DNA from: Bacteroides stercoris ATCC 43183
GTDB lineage: Bacteria; Bacteroidota; Bacteroidia; Bacteroidales; Bacteroidaceae
Assembly: GCF_025147325.1 (NCBI RefSeq)
Contig: NZ_CP102262.1
Location: 3,844,001-3,908,000 of the forward strand
Length of the DNA: 64,000 bases
Direction: 5' to 3'
Part shown: positions 28,003 to 36,747 of the stretch, one piece after another
How the letters are laid out: every line of letters starts with the position of its first letter
How positions within the stretch are numbered: position 1 is the stretch's first letter
Translations under genes and position numbers: made by a program
The notes under the pieces: generated by a model
The model's database searches: none
Told to the model about the DNA's origin: nothing
What the model saw: only the letters and a program-made list of their open reading frames with translations

Positions 28003-29232
28003 TTGAGACAGATTTCATTCATCATATTATTTACATTTTTTATTGGAAGCGTCCGAGCGCAAAGTACCAGCGATTCTCTTGTAATGAACTACATGCAAGA
28101 TATGGAAATACCGCTGACTTACAACAATAAAGTCGAACTATTGATGACCGGTCGTGAAAAGTTTATTGATTTATTCGAAACTATCCGCCATGCCCGGCAC
28201 CACATTCATCTGGAATATTTCAATTTCCGTAACGACTCCATCGCCAATGCCCTTTTCGATTTACTGGCAGAAAAGGTAAAAGAAGGTGTAGAGGTACGTG
28301 CCATGTTCGATGCGTTCGGCAACTGGTCCAATAACCAGCCGTTGAAAAAACATCATTTGCAGGCGATAAAGGCACGCGGCATCGAACTCGTCAAGTTCGA
28401 CCCCATCACCTTTCCCTATATCAACCATGCCATGCACCGCGACCACCGGAAGATAGTGGTTATCGACGGAAAAATCGGCTATACGGGCGGGATGAATATT
28501 GCCGACTATTACATCAACGGCTTGCCTAAAATCGGTAAATGGCACGACATACACATGCACATAGAAGGGGATGCCGTACGTTACCTGCAAGGTATCTTCC
28601 TGACTATGTGGAACAGGGAAACCGGACAACACATCGGCGGTCCGGCATACTTCCCCAACCTGCCCCAATTTCCGGACAGTATAGCCGAGGAGATTGCAAT
28701 AGTAGACCGCACCCCGCGGGAAACACCCCGGTCTATCAGCCATGCCTATGCCGTTTCGATAGAAGCTGCTCAAAAAAATATCCAGATAGTAAACCCCTAC
28801 TTCGTTCCGACGAAATCCATCCGTAAGGCTATCAAGAAAGCGTTAAAGAAAGGTACGGAAGTGGAGATTATGATACCGGCTGTATCGGATATTCCCTTTA
28901 CGCCCGAAGCCTCTTTTTATATCGCACATAAATTGATGAAACGGGGAGCCAAAATTTACTTGTTCAAGGACGGATTTCACCATTCCAAAGTAATGATGGT
29001 AGACAGCACTTTCTGTACGGTAGGCACTGCAAACCTCAACAGCCGCAGCTTGCGCTACGATTATGAGACCAATGCTTTCATCTTCGACCCTTCAACAACG
29101 AACCAGTTGAACAGCATGTTCGAGAGGGACAAAAAGAACAGTACCTTGCTCACGCCCGAGATGTGGAAAAAGCGCTCCGGCTGGAAAAAGTTTCTCGGCT
29201 GGGTAGGAAATCTGCTGACTCCTTTCCTGTAA
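28003..29232 (+). CDS. phospholipase D family protein, cardiolipin synthase-like
   Basis: Two phospholipase D motifs are present: HRDHRKIVVIDGKIGYTGGMN and HHSKVMMVDSTFCTVGTANLN (HxKxxxxD in each). This fits a cardiolipin synthase or a related phosphatidyl transferase. The 409 residues begin with an apparent signal peptide (SFIILFTFFIGSVRAQS), so the enzyme would act outside the cytoplasm, unlike ClsA, which has two N-terminal membrane helices. The start is TTG: no ATG lies between the upstream in-frame stop at 27988 and the signal sequence. Located alone between a terminator and thyA. Confidence 0.87.
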   Translation: MRQISFIILFTFFIGSVRAQSTSDSLVMNYMQDMEIPLTYNNKVELLMTGREKFIDLFETIRHARHHIHLEYFNFRNDSIANALFDLLAEKVKEGVEVRAMFDAFGNWSNNQPLKKHHLQAIKARGIELVKFDPITFPYINHAMHRDHRKIVVIDGKIGYTGGMNIADYYINGLPKIGKWHDIHMHIEGDAVRYLQGIFLTMWNRETGQHIGGPAYFPNLPQFPDSIAEEIAIVDRTPRETPRSISHAYAVSIEAAQKNIQIVNPYFVPTKSIRKAIKKALKKGTEVEIMIPAVSDIPFTPEASFYIAHKLMKRGAKIYLFKDGFHHSKVMMVDSTFCTVGTANLNSRSLRYDYETNAFIFDPSTTNQLNSMFERDKKNSTLLTPEMWKKRSGWKKFLGWVGNLLTPFL

Positions 29233-29272
29233 ATCTTATAGCGCAAATTTTCAATATACCGAGAACTTTGCC

Positions 29273-29281
29273 TACCTTTGG
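29273..29281 (+). promoter_or_regulatory. -7 box of thyA
   Basis: Reads TACCTTTGG, 23 bp before the thyA start at 29305. Confidence 0.55.
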
Positions 29282-29304
29282 CAAGGCTTTTAATAAGTAA
29301 CTCC

Positions 29305-30099
29305 ATGAAACAATATTTAGACTTACTCAACCGTGTACTGACTGAAGGCATAGAAAAAAGCGACCGTACCGGAACCGGTACAATCAGCGTATTCGGACAC
29401 CAGATGCGTTTCAATATGGACGAGGGCTTCCCTTGTCTGACTACCAAGAAACTTCATTTGAAATCCATTATCCACGAACTGCTCTGGTTCCTGAAAGGCG
29501 ATACAAACGTAAAATACCTGCAAGAGAACGGGGTACGCATCTGGAATGAATGGGCCGATGAGAATGGAGATTTGGGGCATATCTACGGTTACCAATGGCG
29601 TTCGTGGCCAGATTACAAAGGCGGAACCATCGACCAAATCAGTGAAGCGGTGGAAACAATCAAGCACAACCCCGATTCACGCCGTATCATAGTGAGTGCC
29701 TGGAACGTCGGCGATTTGGACAACATGAATCTGCCGCCTTGCCATGCATTCTTTCAGTTTTATGTAGCCAACGGACGACTCAGTCTGCAACTTTACCAAC
29801 GCAGCGCGGATATTTTTCTGGGAGTACCTTTCAATATCGCATCGTATGCATTGCTCTTGCAAATGGTAGCCCAAGTTACGGGATTGAAAGCCGGAGATTT
29901 TGTACATACCCTGGGAGATGCACATATCTATCTGAACCACTTGGAACAAGTGAAACTCCAACTGAGCCGTGAGCCGCGGGCACTTTCACAAATGAAAATA
30001 AATCCGGATGTAAAGAACATATTCGATTTCAAGTATGAAGACTTTGAATTGGTCAATTACAATCCTCACCCGCATATTGCCGGAAAAGTAGCAGTATAG
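29305..30099 (+). CDS. thyA: thymidylate synthase
   Basis: Makes dTMP from dUMP using methylene-tetrahydrofolate, which becomes dihydrofolate. The 264 residues equal E. coli ThyA in length, and the catalytic cysteine in [12 protein letters not shown] is Cys146, the same number as in E. coli. [19 protein letters not shown] and [12 protein letters not shown] are family hallmarks. The start at 29305 is chosen by promoter position and the MKQYLDLL N-terminus. Dihydrofolate reductase follows 51 bp downstream and recycles the product. Confidence 0.98.
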   Translation: MKQYLDLLNRVLTEGIEKSDRTGTGTISVFGHQMRFNMDEGFPCLTTKKLHLKSIIHELLWFLKGDTNVKYLQENGVRIWNEWADENGDLGHIYGYQWRSWPDYKGGTIDQISEAVETIKHNPDSRRIIVSAWNVGDLDNMNLPPCHAFFQFYVANGRLSLQLYQRSADIFLGVPFNIASYALLLQMVAQVTGLKAGDFVHTLGDAHIYLNHLEQVKLQLSREPRALSQMKINPDVKNIFDFKYEDFELVNYNPHPHIAGKVAV

Positions 30100-30150
30100 G
30101 AAAGAGAGCATCTTCTATCATTAAAAGACCACTTGATTACATCAGACAAT

Positions 30151-30639
30151 ATGATTAGCATTATCGCCGCAGTAGACCGACACATGGCTATCGGTTATGA
30201 AAACAAACTGTTATTCTGGCTTCCCAATGACTTGAAACGTTTCAAAGCGCTTACTACCGGGAACACCATCATCATGGGACGGAAAACATTCGAATCACTC
30301 CCTAAAGGAGCTTTGCCAAACCGACGCAATATTGTATTGTCTACCCGTCCCGACACCCTATGTCCGGGTGCGGAAATCTTTCCTTCTCTTGAAGAAGCTT
30401 TGAAGCACTGTGAACAGGATGAACAAATCTATATTATAGGTGGAGCCAGCGTATACCGCCAGGCTTTGCCATTGGCAGACGCACTCTGCCTGACAGAGAT
30501 AGATGCCGAAGCTCCTCAAGCAGATGCCTACTTTCCGGAAGTATCCCCTGAAATATGGCAAGAAAAAAGCAGGGAATCCCATCCTATAGATGAAAAACAT
30601 CCCTGCCCTTATGCTTTTGTCAATTATATCCGCCGATAA
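30151..30639 (+). CDS. folA: dihydrofolate reductase
   Basis: Reduces dihydrofolate to tetrahydrofolate with NADPH. The 162-residue product starts MISIIAAVDRHMAIGYENKLLFWLPNDLKRFK split by the substrate-pocket Asp in LPNDLKRF; further motifs are GNTIIMGRKTFESLP and IYIIGGASVYRQAL. Start at 30151 gives the normal short N-terminus. Partner of thyA in one transcript. It converges with an Lrp-type gene with only 9 bp between stops. Confidence 0.97.
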   Translation: MISIIAAVDRHMAIGYENKLLFWLPNDLKRFKALTTGNTIIMGRKTFESLPKGALPNRRNIVLSTRPDTLCPGAEIFPSLEEALKHCEQDEQIYIIGGASVYRQALPLADALCLTEIDAEAPQADAYFPEVSPEIWQEKSRESHPIDEKHPCPYAFVNYIRR

Positions 30640-30648
30640 CCGGTAGGA

Positions 30649-31125
30649 TTATTCATCCACATCGTCTATCACTATCGGCATCTGACGTTTAATTGCCTCG
30701 TGGAATGAAATCAACGTTTCCGTACGAGACAACCCCAACGGTTGCAATTTATCATGAATAATGCTCAGCAAATGATGATTGTTCCGTGCATACAGCTTAA
30801 TAAACATATCGTATTTACCGGTAGTAAAGTGACATTCCACGATTTCAGGAATGGCTTCCAGCGCTTTTGTCACGGCATCAAAAGTTGCGGGATCTTTTAA
30901 ATAGATTCCGATATACGCACAAGTCTCATATCCTATCTTTTCCGGATCTATGACATATTCCGACCCTTTCAATATACCCAGATTTGTCAGTTTCTGAATA
31001 CGTTGGTGAATAGCTGCTCCGGATACATTACAAGCTCTGGCAACTTCGAGGAAAGGAATACGCGCATTATCGGCAATCAGCTGCAATATCTGCTCGTCTA
31101 AAGTATCCAATTGATGATGTCCCAT
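30649..31125 (-). CDS. Lrp/AsnC-family transcriptional regulator
   Basis: A 158-residue regulator with an N-terminal helix-turn-helix (about residues 5-55, ARIPFLEVARACNVSGAAIHQRIQKL) and a C-terminal ligand-binding RAM domain (about 70-150). Members bind amino acids and act as octamers or dimers. The start at 31125 is preferred over one four codons upstream because MGHHQLDTLDEQIL matches family N-termini. Its target is unknown; the divergent M64 peptidase gene is the nearest candidate. Confidence 0.9.
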   Translation of the reverse strand: MGHHQLDTLDEQILQLIADNARIPFLEVARACNVSGAAIHQRIQKLTNLGILKGSEYVIDPEKIGYETCAYIGIYLKDPATFDAVTKALEAIPEIVECHFTTGKYDMFIKLYARNNHHLLSIIHDKLQPLGLSRTETLISFHEAIKRQMPIVIDDVDE

Positions 31126-31282
31126 TTCTAATCTCAATAATTAATTAAATAAATTATTTTACCGTATTCCGCTACGGCAATGTGCAAAGTTAGCGATTTT
31201 TTCATGAATAAAAATACGAATTATAACTTTTCTTGCTAAAAAGAGAATAATCATACATGCAGGGGAATACAGACAAAAATCG

Positions 31283-31290
31283 TATATTTG
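31283..31290 (+). promoter_or_regulatory. -7 box of the M64 peptidase gene
   Basis: TATATTTG located 18 bp before the start codon. Confidence 0.55.
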
Positions 31291-31308
31291 TGAAATGATT
31301 AAATTATT

Positions 31309-32592
31309 ATGGACATGAAAAAGCATATCTTATTCTTACTCTGTTTAATAGCCGTAGCATCTACCCGCGCACAAGTCTTTGCCGACCATTTTGCAGATAA
31401 AACCCTTCGCGTCGATTATATCTTTAACGGCAATGCATCCGGGCAAGCTATCTGTCTGGACGGGTTATCCGCTCTCCCCACCTGGGCAGGAAGAAAGCAT
31501 CATCTGGCAGAACTCCCGTTGCAAGGCAACGGACAGATTGTTATGCGCAATGCAGCCAGCGGAAAGACTATTTATACTACCTCTTTCTCCTCACTCTTCC
31601 AGGAATGGCTGGAAACGGACGAAGCCCGGAATGTAACTAAAGGATTTGAAAATACATTTCTCCTTCCCTACCCTCTTCAGCCGGTTGAAATAGAAATAAC
31701 CCTGCTCGACCCACGCCGCAATGTCCGCGCGTCCATGAAACACATCGTGCATCCAAACGATGTATTGATAGAGCAAAAAGGAAATTCACACATCACACCG
31801 CATAAATACCTGCTGCACAACGATAGTCCGGAAAAGTGCATCGATGTAGCTATTCTTGCAGAAGGATATACACTCCAAGAAATACAGACATTCTATGAAG
31901 ATGCAGATATCGCTTGCAAAAGCATTTTCGACCACGAACCTTTCAAATCCATGAAGAAACGGTTCAATGTAGTAGCCGTAGCCAGTCCTTCCACAGATAG
32001 CGGAGTCAGCGTGCCAAGATTGAACGAGTGGAAACATACTGCCTTCGGTTCACATTTCAGCACGTTCTATTCCGACCGTTATTTAACAACATCACGCGTA
32101 AAAGCAATTCATGATGCTTTAGCCGGAATACCCTATGAACACATTATCATATTGGCTAATACAGAAGAATATGGTGGTGGCGGTATCTATAACTCATACA
32201 CCCTCACAACAGCCCATCATCCGATGTTCCGGCCGGTAGTAGTACATGAATTCGGACACAGTTTCGGCGGACTTGCCGATGAATACTTCTATGATAATGA
32301 TGTTATGACCGATACCTACCCCTTGGATATAGAACCGTGGGAGCAGAACATCAGTACACAAGTGGACTTTGCAGCCAAGTGGAAGGACATGCTTAGTGAA
32401 AATACTCCCGTTCCCACTCCGGCAGAGGTAAGCGAAAACTATCCGACAGGCGTGTATGAAGGCGGCGGTTATTCAGCGAAAGGGATCTTCCGACCGGCAG
32501 AGAATTGCCGCATGCGCACCAATGAATATCCGGCTTTCTGCCCTGTGTGCCAACGCGCTCTTCGCAGAATTATTGAGTTTTATACCGAATAA
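31309..32592 (+). CDS. secreted M64-family metallopeptidase
   Basis: A 427-residue exported zinc peptidase. Signal peptide HILFLLCLIAVASTRAQV is followed by an N-terminal beta domain (about residues 25-155) and the peptidase domain. The zinc motif HEFGHSFGGLADEY starts at about residue 313, with the two His, the Glu base and the DEY extension typical of family M64 (IgA peptidase group). Several gut Bacteroides have such proteins. Whether IgA or another glycoprotein is the substrate cannot be read from sequence. A GNAT gene follows 25 bp downstream. Confidence 0.9.
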   Translation: MDMKKHILFLLCLIAVASTRAQVFADHFADKTLRVDYIFNGNASGQAICLDGLSALPTWAGRKHHLAELPLQGNGQIVMRNAASGKTIYTTSFSSLFQEWLETDEARNVTKGFENTFLLPYPLQPVEIEITLLDPRRNVRASMKHIVHPNDVLIEQKGNSHITPHKYLLHNDSPEKCIDVAILAEGYTLQEIQTFYEDADIACKSIFDHEPFKSMKKRFNVVAVASPSTDSGVSVPRLNEWKHTAFGSHFSTFYSDRYLTTSRVKAIHDALAGIPYEHIIILANTEEYGGGGIYNSYTLTTAHHPMFRPVVVHEFGHSFGGLADEYFYDNDVMTDTYPLDIEPWEQNISTQVDFAAKWKDMLSENTPVPTPAEVSENYPTGVYEGGGYSAKGIFRPAENCRMRTNEYPAFCPVCQRALRRIIEFYTE

Positions 32593-32617
32593 AAAACAAA
32601 TTTTAAAGAACCTGCTT

Positions 32618-33151
32618 ATGATTAAATTTCAACGCATCACCACCACAGATGCAGCCTTGTACAAGTACATGGAGCAGTTGATGACTGCTTCTTTCCCTTC
32701 TGAAGAATATCGTCCATTGGAAGAATTGCGTAATTATACAGATAGCAAACCGCATTTTTACTGTAACATTATTCTCCATCAAAATACTCCGGTAGGCTTT
32801 ATTACCTACTGGGATTTCGGACATTTCTGCTATGTAGAGCATTTTGCCATTGACCCGTCTCAACGCAATGGAGGCCATGGCAAAAACGTTTTAAACCAAT
32901 TATGTCACCAGCTAAAGAAACCCATTATCCTGGAAGTGGAAATGCCGGAAGAAGAAATGGCAATACGCCGAATCAATTTCTACAAACGGCAAGGTTTTAC
33001 ATTATGGGAAAAGCCGTACATGCAACCGCCTTATAAATCCGGAGATGATTACCTTCCCATGCTATTAATGGCTTATGGCGATTTAGAATGCGATAAAGAC
33101 TTCGAACAGGTTAAAAAGTGCATCTATCGGGAAGTATACAATACTAAATAA
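32618..33151 (+). CDS. GNAT-family N-acetyltransferase
   Basis: A 177-residue acetyltransferase. The acetyl-CoA-binding motif A is FAIDPSQRNGGHGKNVLNQL. The sequence upstream of the start at 32618 in the same frame overlaps the M64 gene and looks non-protein-like, so the ATG at 32618 is used. Substrate unknown. Probably in the same transcript as the M64 peptidase; a bidirectional terminator follows. Confidence 0.85.
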   Translation: MIKFQRITTTDAALYKYMEQLMTASFPSEEYRPLEELRNYTDSKPHFYCNIILHQNTPVGFITYWDFGHFCYVEHFAIDPSQRNGGHGKNVLNQLCHQLKKPIILEVEMPEEEMAIRRINFYKRQGFTLWEKPYMQPPYKSGDDYLPMLLMAYGDLECDKDFEQVKKCIYREVYNTK

Positions 33152-33190
33152 ATAGGAAACTCATTCTTTTAAGGTTCCCATACATAAGAA

Positions 33191-33226
33191 AATAAAGGTC
33201 GCTTGTAAAAACAGGCGACCTTTATT
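33191..33226. terminator. bidirectional terminator between GNAT and exbD genes
   Basis: Arms AATAAAGGTCGC (33191-33202) and GCGACCTTTATT (33215-33226) form a perfect 12-bp stem. It lies between genes converging from both sides. Confidence 0.8.
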
Positions 33227-33246
33227 CAATATAGTCTGAACTAACT

Positions 33247-33711
33247 TTACTGACGCGGCTGCGCAGAATAGTTAATCTTCAATGCATACGCTTTACGAAG
33301 AGCCTCTTTGATATCTGTTACGATACCCATTTTCGTATCTTGGTCAACTTTCAAAGACACTGTCATCTGCGGCTGATCCTCTTCCTTCATACTGGCACGT
33401 TCACCAATAATATAGTCTTGGATTGCTGCAACTTCAGCATAACTGTCATTCAACTGGATACGGCTTTCATTACCTAATTTCTTACGGAATTCAGCAGTAG
33501 GTTTTCCTACATAGATAAACGTAACCAAAGACTTCTTTTCAAGTTTTTCCAACTCTGTAGCTTGCGGAACCTTAAACTCAACCTTTAATGTTACCTCACG
33601 CATAGTTGTTACAATCATGAAGAAGAACAACAGGGTGAAGATAAGGTCAGGCAGAGAAGAAGTGTTCAACGCCGGCATTTCTTTTTTACCAGTCTTATTA
33701 AATTTTCCCAT
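33247..33711 (-). CDS. exbD: ExbD/TolR-family transport protein (second copy)
   Basis: A 154-residue inner-membrane protein with one N-terminal transmembrane helix (LPDLIFTLLFFFMIVTTM; about residues 19-37) and a periplasmic domain. The helix carries the channel Asp of LPDLIFTLLFF, needed for proton-driven ExbB-ExbD-TonB action. Its start overlaps the stop of the preceding exbD gene by one base (TAATG). Last gene of the exbB operon. Two different ExbD proteins per operon are usual in Bacteroidota. Confidence 0.93.
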   Translation of the reverse strand: MGKFNKTGKKEMPALNTSSLPDLIFTLLFFFMIVTTMREVTLKVEFKVPQATELEKLEKKSLVTFIYVGKPTAEFRKKLGNESRIQLNDSYAEVAAIQDYIIGERASMKEEDQPQMTVSLKVDQDTKMGIVTDIKEALRKAYALKINYSAQPRQ

Positions 33712-34301
33712 TACTTCTTATCTCCGTATTTTTTAGGTTCTGCCTCAGAGATCTTCTGAGGATAAATGTCACGAATTGCTTTTTGTTGATCGTCATTCAA
33801 ATCAACATAGTTCTTTTGCCATTTTTCCTGAGCCAACTCATCACGTAACTCATTGTATGCTGCAACCAGCTCGTTTTGTACAGCAAGATATGCCTTATAA
33901 GAAGAACCACGGTCGCAACGCAAAGAAATTACATGCTTTTCCGTAATCATCATGTTACCAAAGAAAGGAATATCCTTTGCATGTTTTTCCGGTTTGGTTT
34001 CATCGTTATACGGATTGGCAATAAATTCTTTTGCTTTAGCACGTAACTGATCTGTTGTGATATAATCGTTTCCGCACATCAACTGGTCGTTCATATTCAG
34101 GAAGACCTGCAACACATTGCGTTCCTTCAACTTAATATCGTCATTCTTTTGGTTCTGCTCCGGTGGTGGCGGCAAACGTCTTGCCAAACCACGGTCAGTA
34201 TCCATTGACGTTGTAATCAAGAAGAAGATCAACAACAGGAAAGCAATATCCGCCGTAGAACTTGAGTTAATATCAGGAACTTTTCTTTTTCCTTTTGCCA
34301 T
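33711..34301 (-). CDS. exbD: ExbD/TolR-family transport protein (first copy)
   Basis: 196 residues with a basic N-terminus (KGKRKVPDINSSSTADIAF), one transmembrane helix with the proton-pathway Asp in STADIAFLLLIFFLITTSM, a Pro-rich stretch RRLPPPPEQ, and a periplasmic domain longer than in the second copy. Part of an exbB - small membrane protein - exbD - exbD operon that powers TonB-dependent transporters such as the SusC protein in this window. Confidence 0.93.
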   Translation of the reverse strand: MAKGKRKVPDINSSSTADIAFLLLIFFLITTSMDTDRGLARRLPPPPEQNQKNDDIKLKERNVLQVFLNMNDQLMCGNDYITTDQLRAKAKEFIANPYNDETKPEKHAKDIPFFGNMMITEKHVISLRCDRGSSYKAYLAVQNELVAAYNELRDELAQEKWQKNYVDLNDDQQKAIRDIYPQKISEAEPKKYGDKK

Positions 34302-34336
34302 TGTAATTACTCTTTAAATTGAGTTATCTCAATTGA

Positions 34337-34822
34337 TTATGATAATTTCTTCTTAATACTACTAAAGATGATAGCAAGCACTGTTGCACCAAACAGGATG
34401 TAGATAGAATAAAGGAACATATCAGTGATCTTCAACCAGAACGGAACATTGTCCGTACCGTCATAACCCGGGATATTAAGCGGTTCATCACTACCCATAG
34501 CCCATGCTATAACAACAACTGCAACCAATACGATTACACCGATCAAAGACTTCAATGCATTTCCCGGATTATCTTTCAAGGCAGTTCCGAACTGGAACAG
34601 GAAAGCAGCCACTGTAGCAACGACAGCGATACCAAACAAACCGTACATCAAGAAGAGCAGTGCATCGGTTTGGGCGGGTTGCCACATTTCAGAGTCAACG
34701 CTCATAAGTACTGCATCGCCCTGAGCATCTCCACCGAAGTAGAACAAGCCCAACACTACCAGAATGGCAGCGAACATTACGTACAGTACGTAGTATGATA
34801 CTTTATATGATAACTTAGCCAT
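34337..34822 (-). CDS. four-helix membrane protein of the exbB-exbD operon
   Basis: Not a named family to me. 161 residues with four predicted transmembrane helices (about 8-29, 53-77, 88-108 and 131-155) and short loops. It lies 5 bp after exbB and 35 bp before the first exbD, so it is made together with the TonB motor. A structural or regulatory part of the ExbB-ExbD complex is a plausible inference. Confidence 0.8.
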   Translation of the reverse strand: MAKLSYKVSYYVLYVMFAAILVVLGLFYFGGDAQGDAVLMSVDSEMWQPAQTDALLFLMYGLFGIAVVATVAAFLFQFGTALKDNPGNALKSLIGVIVLVAVVVIAWAMGSDEPLNIPGYDGTDNVPFWLKITDMFLYSIYILFGATVLAIIFSSIKKKLS

Positions 34823-34827
34823 TTTAC

Positions 34828-35637
34828 TTATTTTTTGTATTTCAAGTCATATTTGATAACCATATCCAACAGTGAGATAGAAGAATCTTCCATTTCGCTG
34901 GTCAAAGCTTCAATCTTAGACAGGATATAGTTATAGAATACCTGCAGAATCAAAGCAACGATCAAACCGAAGATAGTTGTAATCAAGGCAACCTTCATAC
35001 CACCTGCTACAACCGTCGGAGAGATATCACCTACTTGTTGGATCTTATCAAATGCCTGCACCATACCGATTACAGTACCCAAGAATCCTAATGACGGAGC
35101 CATTGCGATAAACAGTGTGATCCAAGAGCAACCTTTTTCCAGGTAACCAGCCTGTACACCACCGTAAGATACAACTGACTTTTCAACTACATCGATACCC
35201 TGATCGATTCTCATCAAACCCTGATAGTAGATAGAAGCGATAGGACCTCTTGTGTTGCGTGCAATGTCTTTGGCAGCTTCAACATCACCTTTTTCCAAAG
35301 CAGCTTCGATAGCGGCAATAAACTTCTTGGTGTTGATTTCAGCCAAACTCAGGTAAATGATACGCTCGATACAGAAAGCAAGACCGATAACCAATGCGAT
35401 GGCAACCAAACTCATGAAAGATGCAGTACCTTCAATAAATTTAGTCTTGATTTCTTTGTGAATACCGCCTTCTTCAGCTACAACAGGAGCGGCAGCTTCA
35501 TCAGCAGGAGCTGCTTGTGCTGCAGGAGCAGCTTGTTCTGTTTGTTCAGCAGCAGGAGCATCTTGAGCCTGAGCAAGTTGAGTTGAGCCAAATGTTAAGA
35601 CTCCCATCACAGCAACAATTGCAAATAACTTTTTCAT
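34828..35637 (-). CDS. exbB: MotA/TolQ/ExbB proton channel protein
   Basis: Inner-membrane core of the TonB motor. Residues 1-24 look like a signal sequence, followed by an Ala/Pro/Glu-rich segment (about 25-60), then helices near 75-95, 165-190 and 210-235. The conserved MotA/TolQ/ExbB block is APSLGFLGTVIGMVQAFDKI. The 269 residues exceed E. coli ExbB because of the N-terminal extension, normal in Bacteroidota. First gene of a four-gene operon; tRNA-Ser lies 80 bp upstream on the same strand. Confidence 0.94.
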   Translation of the reverse strand: MKKLFAIVAVMGVLTFGSTQLAQAQDAPAAEQTEQAAPAAQAAPADEAAAPVVAEEGGIHKEIKTKFIEGTASFMSLVAIALVIGLAFCIERIIYLSLAEINTKKFIAAIEAALEKGDVEAAKDIARNTRGPIASIYYQGLMRIDQGIDVVEKSVVSYGGVQAGYLEKGCSWITLFIAMAPSLGFLGTVIGMVQAFDKIQQVGDISPTVVAGGMKVALITTIFGLIVALILQVFYNYILSKIEALTSEMEDSSISLLDMVIKYDLKYKK

Positions 35638-35717
35638 TGTGTGTCTAATTTTTAAGATTAATTAATTAAATTACTTATTATGTTTATTTATTGTTCTTCT
35701 CTTATTTTAAAACTTCG

Positions 35718-35805
35718 CGGAGAGACGGGGATTCGAACCCCGGATACCCTTTAGGGGTATACACGCTTTCCAGGCGTGCCTCTTCAACCACTCGAGCATC
35801 TCTCC
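35718..35805 (-). tRNA. tRNA-Ser (anticodon GGA)
   Basis: 88 nt. The acceptor GGAGAGA pairs with TCTCTCC, the discriminator is G, the T arm is CGGGGTTCGAATCCCCG, and a long variable arm (ATACCCCTAAAGGGTAT) is present as in tRNA-Ser. The anticodon loop reads CTGGAAA, giving GGA. No CCA is encoded after the discriminator. Confidence 0.96.
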
Positions 35806-35967
35806 AATCAACATCTGTTCTGAAATCGGGTGCAAATTACAAAAAAAATGCGAACCGCGAGCGTTTTCAGCTACAAATGTATTCTTTTTTTTGTTCTTCC
35901 ACTGCATTCTCAAAGTTTTATCCACAAGAAAATCTCAAAATTAATAAACTTTAAAATCTTCGGAACG

Positions 35968-36747
35968 TTATTTGAGCATTCCAAACACTTTTAAAGCGTT
36001 TTCAGAAGTGATACCGCCTATTTCTTCAGGCGAATTTCCGTATATTTCCGCTACTTTTAACAGAGTATCCTTTACATTCGCACTCTCGTTTCTTTTACCC
36101 CGGTTCGGCACGGGAGTTAGATAGGGAGAATCGGTTTCAAGAACAATCCGTTCCAAGGGGATATTTTGCAAAACTTCCGGCAATCCCGATTTCTTAAATG
36201 TCACCACACCGTTAATCCCAATGAAGAAATTAGAAAACTCCAGCATACGGAATGCCTCTTCCCGTGTTCCCGTAAAACTATGGAAAATCCCCCTTAGAGA
36301 AGACGTTTTATACGGTTTCAATATATCATATATATAGTCGAACGCCTCCCGGCAATGAATCACTACGGGTAATCCATACTCCAACGCCCACCGCACCTGC
36401 CGTTCAAAGGCAATCTGCTGTTCCTTCAGGTAAGTTTTATCCCAATAAAGATCCATGCCTATTTCACCGATTGCGACATAACCGTCCGGCATTGCCAGAT
36501 GTCCGGCCACAACAGCCAGTTCCTTCTCATAACCGGCATCCACAGAAGTGGGATGCAGCCCTATCATCGGAAAACAATACCCCTTGTACTCCGAACAGAC
36601 CTTAAGCATGGGTTCAATAGTGGTACTGTCTATATTGGGCATAAAAATATGGGTGACTCCTGCTTCCCGGGCGCGCATCATCACCTGCGGCAAATCCGAT
36701 TGGAAGTCCTCCAAAAAAAGGTGGGAATGTGAATCTACTAATTTCAT
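35968..36747 (-). CDS. tatD: TatD-family metal-dependent hydrolase
   Basis: A 259-residue TIM-barrel nuclease. Metal-binding motifs appear in order: DSHSHL (4-9), GEIGMDLYW, VVIHCREA, HSFTG and TDSPYLTP. Family members have 3'-5' exonuclease or quality-control deoxyribonuclease activity. Its start overlaps the stop of the upstream gene by 4 bp (ATGA), so the two are translationally coupled. Confidence 0.93.
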   Translation of the reverse strand: MKLVDSHSHLFLEDFQSDLPQVMMRAREAGVTHIFMPNIDSTTIEPMLKVCSEYKGYCFPMIGLHPTSVDAGYEKELAVVAGHLAMPDGYVAIGEIGMDLYWDKTYLKEQQIAFERQVRWALEYGLPVVIHCREAFDYIYDILKPYKTSSLRGIFHSFTGTREEAFRMLEFSNFFIGINGVVTFKKSGLPEVLQNIPLERIVLETDSPYLTPVPNRGKRNESANVKDTLLKVAEIYGNSPEEIGGITSENALKVFGMLK

